NCBI GenBank assembly: GCA_905182375.1
Contig: CAJJBF010000001.1
Span: forward strand, 186,001-250,000
From: Flammeovirgaceae bacterium UBA4465
Lineage (GTDB): Bacteria; Bacteroidota; Bacteroidia; Cytophagales; Cyclobacteriaceae
DNA length: 64,000 bases
Reading direction: 5' to 3'
Under the pieces are notes generated by a model. It did not search any database. It was not told the DNA's origin and saw only the letters and a list, made by a program, of their open reading frames with translations. Shown piece after piece: positions 1-9,084 of this stretch. The number at the start of each line of letters is the position of its first letter. Positions within the stretch are counted from its first letter, which is position 1. Both the position numbers and the translations under genes were made by a program.

Positions 1-192
1 CAAGGGGGCATTGGCACCTATCACGCCATGATTGCAATGATGTTGGGCTTGTACGGTATTGAAAATACAACAGGTCTTTTTCTCGCAACGCTACTGCATA
101 GTTCTCAAATTTTATCCGTAGTTATTTTTGGCGGAATCTCTTTAGTGATAACTTTAGGTATTGAAAAAAACAATCGCAATGACCTCAAATAA
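1..192 (+). CDS. Flippase-like (LPG synthase TM region / UPF0104) membrane protein, C-terminal fragment
   Basis: Only the last 63 codons lie in the window and the 5' end is cut off by the window edge. The peptide begins with QGGIGTYHAMI and continues with two hydrophobic stretches before a short polar tail ending in TAA at 190-192. A Gly-rich GGIG(T/A/V) turn followed by a helix is characteristic of the C-terminal part of the lysylphosphatidylglycerol-synthase transmembrane family (flippase-like proteins), which in Bacteroidota usually stand alone without the aminoacyl-transferase domain. It overlaps the start of the next gene by 14 bases, suggesting co-transcription. The family assignment rests on a short piece, so it is moderately sure. 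Confidence 0.65.
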   Translation, partial: QGGIGTYHAMIAMMLGLYGIENTTGLFLATLLHSSQILSVVIFGGISLVITLGIEKNNRNDLK

Positions 193-652
193 AATCATGA
201 ATCTCGAACAGGCCAAAAACGCCGTCGAAACTTGGAAAAAAAACCAGCAATGTGTGGTTTTCACCAACGGTTGTTTTGATATATTGCATTTAGGCCATAT
301 TGATTATTTGGAGAAAGCCAAGCTGAAAGGGGACAAACTGATCATCGGGTTAAATTCAGATAATTCAGTCAGAAAATTGAAAGGGAATCAAAGACCCATT
401 AATCATTTGATGGCAAGATCTAGAATGCTGGCTGCCATTGAATTCGTTGATTTGGTCATTGGGTTTGATGAAGATACCCCTTTGATGCTCATCAATACCC
501 TGCTGCCAGATGTTTTAGTGAAGGGTGGAGATTATGCTAAAGAGAATATCGTCGGCGCCGAAAGTGTTTTAGCTGCTGGGGGAACCGTCGCAGTCATTGA
601 ATTCACAGACGGATATTCGACTACTAAATTGATTGATCAACTTAAAAAATAA
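179..652 (+). CDS. rfaE2: D-glycero-beta-D-manno-heptose 1-phosphate adenylyltransferase (RfaE domain II)
   Basis: This is a stand-alone nucleotidyltransferase of about 157 residues that transfers AMP from ATP to heptose 1-phosphate, giving ADP-heptose for the LPS inner core. The cytidylyltransferase signature TNGCFDILHLGH, with its HxGH motif, lies near residue 35, and a GYSTTKLI motif of the ISTT type lies near the C-terminus. In enterobacteria this activity is the second half of bifunctional HldE; here the kinase domain is absent, as is usual in Bacteroidota. The frame is open back to a TTG at 161, but ATG 179 is the better start; ATG 197 is also possible. The gene overlaps the upstream membrane-protein gene and is followed 3 bases later by a peptidase gene. 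Confidence 0.9.
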   Translation: MTSNKIMNLEQAKNAVETWKKNQQCVVFTNGCFDILHLGHIDYLEKAKLKGDKLIIGLNSDNSVRKLKGNQRPINHLMARSRMLAAIEFVDLVIGFDEDTPLMLINTLLPDVLVKGGDYAKENIVGAESVLAAGGTVAVIEFTDGYSTTKLIDQLKK

Positions 653-655
653 CAG

Positions 656-1351
656 ATGCTTTTTATAATAATTATAGGTTTTATGATTGCCAGCTGGGTA
701 GTCAGCAAACGACTCAAAAATAAATTTAAAAAATACAGTCAAACCCCCTTATCAAGTAATCTATCAGGCAATGAAATTGCACAATTAATGCTAAGAGATA
801 ACGGCATATTAGATGTACAAGTAATCTCCGTGGAAGGGCAACTGACCGACCACTACAACCCTGAACAAAAAACAGTGAATTTAAGCGCTGATGTGTTTCA
901 TGGGAGATCAGCGGCAGCAGCGGCTGTGGCCGCACACGAGTGTGGGCATGCTGTCCAGCACCTTACAGGTTACAAATACCTCACCTTGAGATCTGCCATG
1001 GTTCCTGTTCAAAACATCAGTGCCAAGGTGATTAATTTTATCTTTTTGGCCATGTTTTTTGGGAGTATGTTCATGAATAATCTATTCTCTATGGAATCCA
1101 GTATTCTGGTCATCATTGCCTGTTATACAATTTTCACCTTATTTGCATTTTTGACCCTTCCTGTCGAATACGATGCCAGTAAAAGAGCGTTGGCATGGAT
1201 CCAGAGTCGAAATATCGTCACGGAATCAGAACATACGATGGCAAAAGATGCCTTGGACACCGCTGCACAGACCTATTTGATTGCTGCGCTGAGTTCGTTG
1301 GCGACCTTATTTTATTGGGTAATGATTTACCTCGGTGGGAGTCGTGATTGA
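656..1351 (+). CDS. Zinc-dependent membrane peptidase, YugP family
   Basis: This is a predicted membrane-bound neutral zinc metallopeptidase of 231 residues. It has an N-terminal hydrophobic anchor (residues 1-18), the HECGH zinc-binding motif at residues 94-98 inside an Ala-rich helix, two hydrophobic segments around 130-170, and a further one at the C-terminus. Length, topology and the sequence around HECGHAVQH match the YugP / Zn_peptidase_2 family, whose substrates are largely unknown. It starts 3 bases after rfaE2 and so is probably in the same transcript. Nothing in the sequence shows its physiological target. Confidence 0.85.
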   Translation: MLFIIIIGFMIASWVVSKRLKNKFKKYSQTPLSSNLSGNEIAQLMLRDNGILDVQVISVEGQLTDHYNPEQKTVNLSADVFHGRSAAAAAVAAHECGHAVQHLTGYKYLTLRSAMVPVQNISAKVINFIFLAMFFGSMFMNNLFSMESSILVIIACYTIFTLFAFLTLPVEYDASKRALAWIQSRNIVTESEHTMAKDALDTAAQTYLIAALSSLATLFYWVMIYLGGSRD

Positions 1352-1419
1352 AATACGTTTAACAATACTTAACTTGAATTTATTATGCATGCATAATAAA
1401 AAAATCTTATTTTTGGTAG

Positions 1420-2562
1420 ATGAATCAAATTACGTTCACTGAAGAACAGCAAAGTGTACAAGCAGCAGCCAAAGATTTTGCTGAAAAAGAATTACTCCCA
1501 GGAGTAATTGATAGAGACAATCAACAAATTTTTCCAACTGATCAAATAGCAAAATTGGGCCAATTAGGTTTCCTTGGTATGATGGTACATCCCAAGTATG
1601 GCGGTGGCGGTCTAGATGCAGTCTCCTATGTTTTAGCCCTACAAGAAATCTGTAAAGTCGAGGCCTCAGTAGGAACAATCATGTCGGTCTGCAATTCTTT
1701 GGTTTGCTGGGGACTTGAGCACTTCGGTACTGAAGTGCAAAAAGAAAAATACTTAATTCCTTTGGCCAAAGGAACGGCCATTGGAGCCTTTTGCCTTTCC
1801 GAACCCGAGGCCGGCTCGGATGCTACTGCCCAAAAAACAACAGCGGTCGATTGTGGTGATCATTATCTTTTGAATGGTACCAAAAATTGGATCTCAAATG
1901 GACAATCAGCTACCTATTATTTGGTAATGGCTCAGAGTGATCCTTCCAAAAAACATAAAGGCATTAATGCTTTCATTTTAGAAAAAGGTATGCCTGGCTT
2001 TGTGGTGGGTAAAAAAGAAGACAAGATGGGTATTCGTAGTTCTGATACGCATTCTTTAATGTTTCAAGATGTAAGGGTTCCCAAAGAAAATAGAATAGGG
2101 GATGAAGGATTTGGCTTTACTTTTGCTATGAAAACCCTAAATGGCGGTCGTTTAGGCATTGCCGCTCAAGCCGTCGGTATTGCGACTGGCGCCCTTGAAC
2201 GCGCCATTGCTTATACGAAAGAAAGGTCCTCTTTCAATAAAAAAATAAGTGAGCACCAAGGTATCCAATTTAAATTAGCCGAAATGGCAACAAAGGTGGA
2301 GACGGCTCAGCTTATTACTTTGAAAGCGGCGCAACTTAAAGATGCCAATGAAGACTACGCGCAAGCGTCCGCAATGGCCAAACTGTATGCCTCTGAAGTT
2401 GCCATGTCCGTTTCCACTGATGCCGTGCAAATTCATGGAGGCTATGGTTATGTGAAAGAATTCCATGTTGAACGTTTGATGCGAGATGCCAAAATCACAG
2501 AAATCTATGAAGGCACCTCGGAAATTCAAAAAATAATTATTGCGCGTAATCTCTTGAAATAA
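1420..2562 (+). CDS. Acyl-CoA dehydrogenase
   Basis: This is a 380-residue FAD-dependent acyl-CoA dehydrogenase, catalysing alpha,beta-dehydrogenation of an acyl-CoA thioester in fatty acid or branched-chain amino acid breakdown. The family signatures are clear: FCLSEPEAGSDA near residue 125, the RLGIAAQAVGIA segment near 245, and YEGTSEIQ at the C-terminus, where E364 is in the position of the catalytic base of short-chain and butyryl-CoA dehydrogenases. It is full length. Chain-length specificity cannot be read from sequence alone. It is a single gene with a 68-base upstream gap that contains a TATTTTTG (1408-1415) resembling the Bacteroidota -7 element. That element is so close to the ATG that, if used, the leader would be almost absent. 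Confidence 0.9.
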   Translation: MNQITFTEEQQSVQAAAKDFAEKELLPGVIDRDNQQIFPTDQIAKLGQLGFLGMMVHPKYGGGGLDAVSYVLALQEICKVEASVGTIMSVCNSLVCWGLEHFGTEVQKEKYLIPLAKGTAIGAFCLSEPEAGSDATAQKTTAVDCGDHYLLNGTKNWISNGQSATYYLVMAQSDPSKKHKGINAFILEKGMPGFVVGKKEDKMGIRSSDTHSLMFQDVRVPKENRIGDEGFGFTFAMKTLNGGRLGIAAQAVGIATGALERAIAYTKERSSFNKKISEHQGIQFKLAEMATKVETAQLITLKAAQLKDANEDYAQASAMAKLYASEVAMSVSTDAVQIHGGYGYVKEFHVERLMRDAKITEIYEGTSEIQKIIIARNLLK

Positions 2563-2691
2563 TTACATTTTATCCTTGCCCAAATTTATTTTATTTCAAA
2601 TAACGTTTTTAATTATTTGAGTTTAGATGATAATGGCATATTTTTAAAATTCAGCTATCAAAAATAAATCATTTTACCATTTACTGCATTC

Positions 2692-2949
2692 ATGGAACAA
2701 TACAATGGTATCATCAATGCCCTCTCAGTTAAATTTGCCTCTTCTTATGATATTAATGTTATAAATCCTTTAAATATCACAGATTTTTATGATGTTGATA
2801 ACACCCTTATATTGGCAAAATCTAGTGAATTATATTTTGGTGAAAACTTAAATGTAGTACGCCCAGACGAGATTCTTTTTATTCCCGGAGGTAGGCAAAC
2901 AAACATTGCTTATGGCGCTAAGGATGGGCCTATAAAGACCCAAGATTGA
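2692..2949 (+). pseudogene. AraC-type regulator, N-terminal remnant
   Basis: This 85-codon frame begins MEQYNGIINALS and contains NPLNITDFYD, LILAKSSELYFGE and EILFIPGGRQTN. These look like the cupin-like sensory half of a Bacteroidota AraC-family regulator of roughly 280-300 residues (recalled family pattern). The frame stops at a TGA (2947-2949) where about 100 more residues of linker and sensor would be expected, and the HTH half follows immediately in another frame. I read it as the front part of a gene that suffered an internal deletion with loss of frame. A genuine short protein cannot be excluded. Confidence 0.6.
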
Positions 2950-3266
2950 TCAAAATTTTTGAATTTATAAAAGACAATCTTGAAGCTGATTTATCTAATA
3001 AGCAATTAGCAAAAGTAGTGGGTGTTTCTGAAGATTATGTAGGTCAATATTTCAAAATGCTTACCGGAATTAATCCACAGGATTATATAGAATATCAACG
3101 AATGGAAAAGGCAGTTGTCTTACTAAGAACAACCAAGAAATCTATCCAAGACGTAGGAAAAAATATAGGCTATAAAGATACGGCCTATTTTTGCAGACGA
3201 TTTAAAATGATGTTTGGTATCACTGCGCGGAAAATGAGAAACAGAGAGCTAATGATCAATTCCTAA
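2946..3266 (+). pseudogene. AraC-type regulator, C-terminal HTH half
   Basis: This 106-codon frame is a complete two-helix-turn-helix AraC DNA-binding domain. The first HTH is around LSNKQLAKVVGVSEDYVGQY and the second around SIQDVGKNIGYKDTAYFCRR, with the typical FKMMFGITARKMR ending. It opens with a TTG that overlaps the TGA of the upstream frame in a TTGA, so translational coupling of two separate chains is formally possible. In intact relatives the two halves form one chain with a longer middle section, so loss by deletion is the simpler explanation. The DNA-binding domain itself shows no damage, so it might still be made and bind DNA. Confidence 0.6.
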
Positions 3267-3605
3267 CTAGCCCTTAGTTTTCTTAGTCCCTTCTATCTCC
3301 TTATATATTTTTTCGAAAATTATGGGCATTTGATTCAAAATAAAGGCATATAGAACACTTACTAAAGAACGACTTCTATAAGACGAACTTTCTTTATTTT
3401 TAACTTTCTTATTAGCATTTTTTTGGGGCCTAAACAGTAAATATCCCAACCCTATAAGAGCTGTAACCAAACTAATGCCTAACAGTCTCGAATACCATTT
3501 CTTCTCGAATTTCTGAGACGTCTTAACCAGGCTTGAACGCAATAACTCCTCATCTGACTTCAATTGCGCTTTTATATTCTTGTACTTGCTAGAGTGCTTA
3601 CTCAT
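3267..3605 (-). CDS. Small hypothetical membrane protein
   Basis: I do not recognise this protein. From the ATG at 3605 it has 112 residues: a lysine-rich polar N-terminus, one clear transmembrane segment near residues 40-58 (LLGISLVTALIGLGYLLF), a basic linker, and a second weakly hydrophobic stretch (LVSVLYAFILNQMPIIF). The frame is open eight codons further upstream, but ATG 3605 overlaps the end of the preceding holin-like gene by only 8 bases, which favours it. It is co-directional and overlapping with that gene, so the two are probably translated together and may act at the same membrane. Confidence 0.6.
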   Translation of the reverse strand: MSKHSSKYKNIKAQLKSDEELLRSSLVKTSQKFEKKWYSRLLGISLVTALIGLGYLLFRPQKNANKKVKNKESSSYRSRSLVSVLYAFILNQMPIIFEKIYKEIEGTKKTKG

Positions 3606-3933
3606 GGTTTTTTTTGTAACTGGATTCAATGATCGCTTCCTCTAACCAATTTTGAATTTTTCCAGATCTGATCATCCATACAACCATGATGATCATCAAG
3701 AAAAAAAAGGCGCTCGCAATAAAATATCCCCAATAAGCACTCATTAAAAACTCATTAAAAATAACTGCTATCCCCAGAGATAAAAAAATTAGCATCAGTA
3801 ATGACAAGATTACCAGCGTAAAAAATAAAATCGAAAGCGCCAAAAAGGTAGAAAATTTTGAGATCAACTCAAGTTTTACCTGATCACCCTTGATTTTTAT
3901 TAATGAGATTATTTTGTCTATCAGGGAATTCAC
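3598..3933 (-). CDS. Phage-holin-family (Holin-X like) inner-membrane protein
   Basis: This 111-residue protein has two strongly hydrophobic segments (about 28-58 and 66-90) separated by a short loop, with an amphipathic N-terminus (IDKIISLIKIKGDQVKLELI). This is the layout of the Phage_holin_3_6 / putative Holin-X family, common as chromosomal genes in Bacteroidota and not a sign of a prophage here. Its role is unknown. It forms an overlapping pair with the downstream 112-residue membrane protein. An 80-base gap separates it from the gene on its other side, which is transcribed in the same direction. Confidence 0.7.
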   Translation of the reverse strand: MNSLIDKIISLIKIKGDQVKLELISKFSTFLALSILFFTLVILSLLMLIFLSLGIAVIFNEFLMSAYWGYFIASAFFFLMIIMVVWMIRSGKIQNWLEEAIIESSYKKNHE

Positions 3934-4014
3934 TTTTAATAATTTTAATAAAATGTAACTATTTTTTGTGACGTTTTTTCTTTTTTCGGCTAAAATAAAC
4001 CTATCACCTAAGCA

Positions 4015-5205
4015 TTAATGGTTAAGCTCTTGAATAGTTAACCAGCTCATTAAACCCATACCGATCTTCATAGCGTCTTCATCTATATTAAAATGAGGAG
4101 TGTGTACACCGGAGACGATAGATTTTGCTTCATTTCGGGTTCCTAATCTATAAAAGCATCCCTTGACATTTTGAGAATAAAAAGAAAAGTCCTCTGAGGC
4201 CATCCACAAATCTAAATCGACGACATTCTCTGCACCTAGATATTCTTGAGCCGCTGATCTATTCCTATCAGTGTAGGCAGGATCATTGAATAGATAGGGA
4301 TAACCCTTCTCAATTCTCACTTTACATTTTGCTCCCATAGATGCCGCAATACCCTCGGCCATTTGAGTAATTAACACCAAGGCTTCTGCCCGCCATTTTT
4401 CATCAAACGTTCGGAAGGTTCCCGCCACATCGACAAAATCAGGGATCACATTCGTGGCTCCTTTGCCCGATATATTTCCAAATGAAAGCACAGAAGGTAT
4501 CTTAGGACTAGACTTACGGCTCACAATTTGCTGCAGGGCAATCAAAATATGACTGGTAATAATTACGGGATCCACGAGTTTCTCGGGCATAGCCGCATGG
4601 CCGCCTTTCCCCTCAATCGTAAGATAAATTTCATCAGAACTTGCCATGTACTTCCCCGGACGAAAACCTACTTTTCCCACCTCTATAAAAGGCATGACGT
4701 GCTGTCCTAAAATAGTTTTGGGAATTGGATTCTCTAGAATCCCTTCTTTGATTAATAAGGAAGCACCCCCTGGTGTTTTCTCCTCACCCGGTTGGAAAAT
4801 GAATTTGACGCTTCCCTTAAATTCAGATTTTAATTGGGACAGAATCTTTGCCACCCCTATTAAACATGAGGTATGGACATCATGTCCACAAGCGTGCATG
4901 ATACCATCATATTTAGATTTATAATCAATTTCATTTTTTTCTAAAATGGGAAGTGCATCTATATCTGCTCTTAAGGCAATGTTTTTACCTGGTCTCGATC
5001 CCTCAAGCAGAAAAGTAACTCCAGTTTTAGCAATTCTCTGAATATTTTCTATCCCTATTTCTCTCAGTTTGTTCTCAATAAAGTCTGCAGTATGGTATTC
5101 TTCAAAAGACAATTCAGGATGCTGATGTAAATGTCTTCTACATGTCCTAATTTCTTCAAAAAAAGACTCAGATATGGCTTTAATGCTTTTAACTAGTTCA
5201 CTCAT
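4015..5205 (-). CDS. M20-family amidohydrolase (N-acyl-amino-acid / hippurate hydrolase type)
   Basis: This is a metal-dependent hydrolase of 396 residues that cleaves N-acyl groups from amino acids or related amides. It shows the M20 landmarks HACGHDVH at residues 104-111, FQPGEE at 138-143 (catalytic Glu and metal ligand), GQHVMP near 168, and a C-terminal HxPHFN element with the last metal ligand. A dimerisation domain lies between, around 185-300. Relatives act on N-acetyl-amino acids, hippurate or indole-acetyl-amino acids, and the substrate here cannot be read off. It overlaps the upstream lipoprotein gene by 8 bases and lies in the secA-lipoprotein-amidohydrolase unit. Confidence 0.88.
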   Translation of the reverse strand: MSELVKSIKAISESFFEEIRTCRRHLHQHPELSFEEYHTADFIENKLREIGIENIQRIAKTGVTFLLEGSRPGKNIALRADIDALPILEKNEIDYKSKYDGIMHACGHDVHTSCLIGVAKILSQLKSEFKGSVKFIFQPGEEKTPGGASLLIKEGILENPIPKTILGQHVMPFIEVGKVGFRPGKYMASSDEIYLTIEGKGGHAAMPEKLVDPVIITSHILIALQQIVSRKSSPKIPSVLSFGNISGKGATNVIPDFVDVAGTFRTFDEKWRAEALVLITQMAEGIAASMGAKCKVRIEKGYPYLFNDPAYTDRNRSAAQEYLGAENVVDLDLWMASEDFSFYSQNVKGCFYRLGTRNEAKSIVSGVHTPHFNIDEDAMKIGMGLMSWLTIQELNH

Positions 5206-5692
5206 CTGGTCCTATAATTGGGATTTTTTCTGCAATTACTATAGATTTGGGGAAAGTCTTTTTAATATCATTTAAAAACCTAGTGGCGGTCAGTTTTTCA
5301 TGAAAAGCACCGATTTTTATTCTATAATTGGGCTGATTATAGGTCAAATTAATTAACAACTCTGGAAAAATATCTTGACAATAATTATGAATATCAAGGG
5401 CTTCATCTCGATTGGTATTGGAATAGACTTGGATAACAAAACCGTCTCTTAGATTGAGTTTTTTATTTTGAGCCACCATTAAATGACTGATGCTGTCAAT
5501 TTCTTTGGTTATGTGCCCATATAATTCCACGGACTCTTTGAAGGTTTTAGGTAATGGTGCCACATCGATTACCTTAGGCAGCTCCAACCGATACACACTT
5601 AAGTCTTCATTGTAGGCCCTATTTACTGGTTTACTTACTTTACAAGCAAGCACTAGTACTGAAAATAAAAAGATCAGTCTACAAAAACGCAT
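5198..5692 (-). CDS. Lipoprotein with SPOR-like C-terminal domain
   Basis: This 164-residue protein has a signal peptide ending in a lipobox, LVLAC with Cys17 as the lipidation site. The C-terminal half contains two matching segments, GFVIQVYSNTNRDEA and YRIKIGAFHEKLTATRFL. This is the beta-alpha-beta repeat pattern of SPOR domains, which bind denuded peptidoglycan glycan strands. It is therefore probably anchored in a membrane facing the periplasm and touches peptidoglycan. It overlaps the end of secA by 19 bases and the start of the amidohydrolase by 8, so the three genes are very likely one transcript. The SPOR call rests on pattern, not on an alignment. Confidence 0.75.
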   Translation of the reverse strand: MRFCRLIFLFSVLVLACKVSKPVNRAYNEDLSVYRLELPKVIDVAPLPKTFKESVELYGHITKEIDSISHLMVAQNKKLNLRDGFVIQVYSNTNRDEALDIHNYCQDIFPELLINLTYNQPNYRIKIGAFHEKLTATRFLNDIKKTFPKSIVIAEKIPIIGPDE

Positions 5693-8600
5693 TTATTTGA
5701 TTTCAAATCATCTTCCACCAACTTATATTTTATGTCCCTTTTAACCATTCCATCTGTATACTTAACGGATACTCTAGCATTTCTACTCGCTATTTTCTGT
5801 GTTTTTATCGGTGCCGTCTTCTCCACTGGCTTCCTATTAGATTCTTGATAGGCCAATGCAGATTTGGTCTCTGCTTTTGATTCTTGATATTTCTGAGCCG
5901 ATTTAGATTGATTGGCCTCCTTGACCTCATGCTCATTTTGAATTGGAATTTCTGATTTTATCAATAATGACATCGTTTCTTGATTGACCTTGCCAATAAA
6001 AAGTTTGAACATTTCAAAGCCTTCGAATTTATATATGAGAAGCGGGTCTTTTTGCTCATAAACCGCATTTTGGACCGACTGTTTTAAGTCATCCATATCT
6101 CTTAAATGCTCTTTCCAAACTTGATCAATAATCGCTACGGTAATGATTTTTTCCATTTCTGAAACAACGACTAAACCATTTGAATTCACTGATTCTTGTA
6201 AATTGACACTCACACCAATTTGTTTGATCCCATCTGTGAAAGGAACCGTAATATTTTGAACGACTGCCCCTCTATTTTTCAACAATTGCTTGAGCAAGGG
6301 AAGGGTTTTGTCGACAATCACTTTATTTTTAGATAAATAGGATGCATATGCCTGATCATATAACTTTTCTGCCAACGCAGACTCTGATGTTTTCTGTAAT
6401 TCATCGGCACTAATTTGAAAATCTATTCCCAAATTACTGATCGCTTGAAGTCTCAGTTCGTCTGGGTCAATCACTTCCTTATTTATATGAGCCATGTCCT
6501 CACAAATATCATAGAGCATATTCATAATGTCGAATTGCAATCGCTCACCATACAATGCGTTTTTTCGACGTTTATAGATGACCTCCCTCTGCGAATTCAT
6601 GACATCATCGTATTCAAGTAATCTTTTTCTTGTCGCAAAATTATTCTCCTCGACTTTCTTTTGTGCTCTTTCGATAGACTTAGTAATCATACTGTGCTGA
6701 ATTACCTCACCTTCTTTAAGGCCTAATCGATCCATGATTTTCGCCATGCGATCCGAGCCGAAAAGCCGCATCAAATTATCTTCAAGTGATACAAAAAATT
6801 GTGAAGACCCCACATCTCCTTGCCTTCCTGATCGTCCCCTCAACTGACGATCTACGCGTCTAGATTCATGACGCTCGGTCCCAATAATAGCCAAGCCTCC
6901 TGCTGCCTTTGACTCTGGAGTTAGTTTTATATCTGTACCCCTACCCGCCATATTGGTGGCTATGGTTACCGTTCCTGGTTTTCCAGCTTCTCCAATAACG
7001 TCTGCTTCCTTGGCATGTTGCTTGGCATTCAATACTTGATGTTTGATGTTTTTCAACTTTAGCATCCTACTAAGTAACTCAGATATTTCAACTGATGTGG
7101 TCCCCACCAATACTGGCCTTCCTATCGCAGTAAGCTCGGTCACCTCCTCAACCACTGCGTTAAACTTTTCACGGATGGTTTTATATACCTTATCTTCCAT
7201 GTCCTTGCGAACAATGGGTCTATTGGTAGGACACACGACCACATCCAATTTATAAATATCCCAAAATTCCCCCGCTTCTGTCTCTGCGGTACCCGTCATT
7301 CCAGCGAGTTTATGGTACATTCTAAAATAATTTTGCAACGTAATAGTCGCATAGGTCTGAGTAGCATCTTCTACTTTAACATTTTCCTTGGCTTCTATGG
7401 CTTGATGTAACCCATCGGCATACCTTCGCCCTTCCATGACTCGACCGGTCTGCTCATCGACAATTTTAACTTTTGAATCCACTACGATGTATTCTGTATC
7501 TTTCTCATAAAGACAATAAGCCCTTAAAAGTTGGTTGACTGAGTGAATCCGTTGAGACTTAATGTTGTAATCTTGAATAATGGTGTCCTTAGCTTTCAAC
7601 TTCTCATTTTCTTCTATTGTCGTATCCTGCTCTAACTTATTGATCTCAATGGCAATATCGGGTAGAATAAAGAAAGTCGTGTCTTCACCATCTTGGGTAA
7701 TAAGATCAATTCCTTTTTCAGTTAAATTTATTGAATTGTGCTTTTCATCAATAGTGAAAAATAAAGTTTCGTCTGCCTCAGGCATCATTTTCTGATTGTC
7801 CTGCAAGTAAATATTTTCAGTTTTTTGCAAAACTTGACGCATGCCAGACTCGCTCAAAAACTTTATCAAAGGCTTGTATTTGGGCAGTCCTCTAAAAGAC
7901 CTAAATAAAGGCAATCCCGCTTCTTTTTCTTTGTTTTCCTTTATTAATTTCTTGGCCTCATTGAGGTATTCTGAAGTTAATTTCCGTTGGGCATCAACCA
8001 GTTTCTGTAATCTCGGTCTCAATTCATAAAACTCATGTTCGTCTCCTTTGGGTATGGGTCCTGAAATAATCAAGGGAGTTCTGGCATCGTCTATAAGTAC
8101 AGAATCAACCTCATCAACCATCGCAAAATGATGTTTCCCCTGCACCAGTTCTTCTGTTGACCTTGCCATATTGTCTCGCAAATAATCAAATCCAAACTCA
8201 TTATTGGTCCCGTATACAATATCTTTTTGATAAGCCGCCCGACGTTCCACAGAATTAGGACCATATTTATCTATGCAATCCACCTTCAAGCCATGAAATT
8301 CAAATAAAGGGGCATTCCATTCGGAATCTCTTTTGGCCAAATAGTCATTAACGGTTACGATGTGAACCCCACGACCGGCAAGCGCATTGAGAAAGGCCGG
8401 CAAAGTTGCGACTAGCGTTTTACCTTCACCCGTCGTCATTTCGGATATTTTTCCTTGATGAAGCACCACTCCCCCAACCAATTGAACGTCGTAATGAATC
8501 ATATTCCATTCAATGTCCGTACCGGCGGCCAGCCATTTGTTATGCCAAATCGCTTGATCTCCCTTAATTTCGATGTTGGCCTTCATTTTGGAGAGCTCAA

Positions 8601-9021
8601 CATCATGATCGGTCTTCGAAACCGTAAGTTGTCCCTGCTCGGAAAACCTTCGTGCAGTTTCTTTTACCACAGCGAAAGCCTGTGGGAGGATGTCCTCTAA
8701 AATAACCTCTAATTGTTCGTTTCGCTCTAATTCTAAAGCATCTATTTTTTTAAAAATATCGTCTTTTTGATTGAGGTCTAAATCTGGATTGTTATTTACT
8801 TTTTCATGTAAATCCCCAAGCTCAGCATCGGTGACTTGTAAACGATCTTCAATTACAGTTTTTAATTCCTGAGTCCTCCCTCTCAATTGGTCATCAGAAA
8901 TTTTCGCTAATTTTAAAAATTCCTTATTAATGAGGCCCACATAAGGCAATAATAACTTTAAGTCACGATCCGCCTTGGTCCCAAAAACTTTGCCAACCCC
9001 TTTTGTAATCCAGTCAAACAT
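5674..9021 (-). CDS. secA: Preprotein translocase ATPase SecA
   Basis: SecA is the motor ATPase that drives unfolded preproteins through SecYEG. The chain has 1115 residues, longer than the roughly 900 of E. coli, as usual for Bacteroidota owing to inserts in the first nucleotide-binding domain and the tail. Visible motifs are Walker A MTTGEGKT at 195-202, VNDYLAKRD, Walker B in VDEVDSVLIDDARTPLI, NMAGRGTDIKL in the second nucleotide-binding domain and RQLRGRSGRQGD. The C-terminus ends in KSNKCVFVD and lacks the CxCxSx(n)CH zinc motif that binds SecB and phospholipid in many SecAs. It overlaps the downstream lipoprotein gene. Confidence 0.98.
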   Translation of the reverse strand: MFDWITKGVGKVFGTKADRDLKLLLPYVGLINKEFLKLAKISDDQLRGRTQELKTVIEDRLQVTDAELGDLHEKVNNNPDLDLNQKDDIFKKIDALELERNEQLEVILEDILPQAFAVVKETARRFSEQGQLTVSKTDHDVELSKMKANIEIKGDQAIWHNKWLAAGTDIEWNMIHYDVQLVGGVVLHQGKISEMTTGEGKTLVATLPAFLNALAGRGVHIVTVNDYLAKRDSEWNAPLFEFHGLKVDCIDKYGPNSVERRAAYQKDIVYGTNNEFGFDYLRDNMARSTEELVQGKHHFAMVDEVDSVLIDDARTPLIISGPIPKGDEHEFYELRPRLQKLVDAQRKLTSEYLNEAKKLIKENKEKEAGLPLFRSFRGLPKYKPLIKFLSESGMRQVLQKTENIYLQDNQKMMPEADETLFFTIDEKHNSINLTEKGIDLITQDGEDTTFFILPDIAIEINKLEQDTTIEENEKLKAKDTIIQDYNIKSQRIHSVNQLLRAYCLYEKDTEYIVVDSKVKIVDEQTGRVMEGRRYADGLHQAIEAKENVKVEDATQTYATITLQNYFRMYHKLAGMTGTAETEAGEFWDIYKLDVVVCPTNRPIVRKDMEDKVYKTIREKFNAVVEEVTELTAIGRPVLVGTTSVEISELLSRMLKLKNIKHQVLNAKQHAKEADVIGEAGKPGTVTIATNMAGRGTDIKLTPESKAAGGLAIIGTERHESRRVDRQLRGRSGRQGDVGSSQFFVSLEDNLMRLFGSDRMAKIMDRLGLKEGEVIQHSMITKSIERAQKKVEENNFATRKRLLEYDDVMNSQREVIYKRRKNALYGERLQFDIMNMLYDICEDMAHINKEVIDPDELRLQAISNLGIDFQISADELQKTSESALAEKLYDQAYASYLSKNKVIVDKTLPLLKQLLKNRGAVVQNITVPFTDGIKQIGVSVNLQESVNSNGLVVVSEMEKIITVAIIDQVWKEHLRDMDDLKQSVQNAVYEQKDPLLIYKFEGFEMFKLFIGKVNQETMSLLIKSEIPIQNEHEVKEANQSKSAQKYQESKAETKSALAYQESNRKPVEKTAPIKTQKIASRNARVSVKYTDGMVKRDIKYKLVEDDLKSNKCVFVD

Positions 9022-9084
9022 ATTCTTTATAATAATTGCAAAACAAGGTCAAAGTTAATGTTTTTAAGTGATCCTGCTATCAAG

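Noticed and set aside
3598..3933. Prophage remnant suggested by the phage-holin-family name
   Set aside because: No other phage gene is nearby, and this family is a normal chromosomal component in Bacteroidota.
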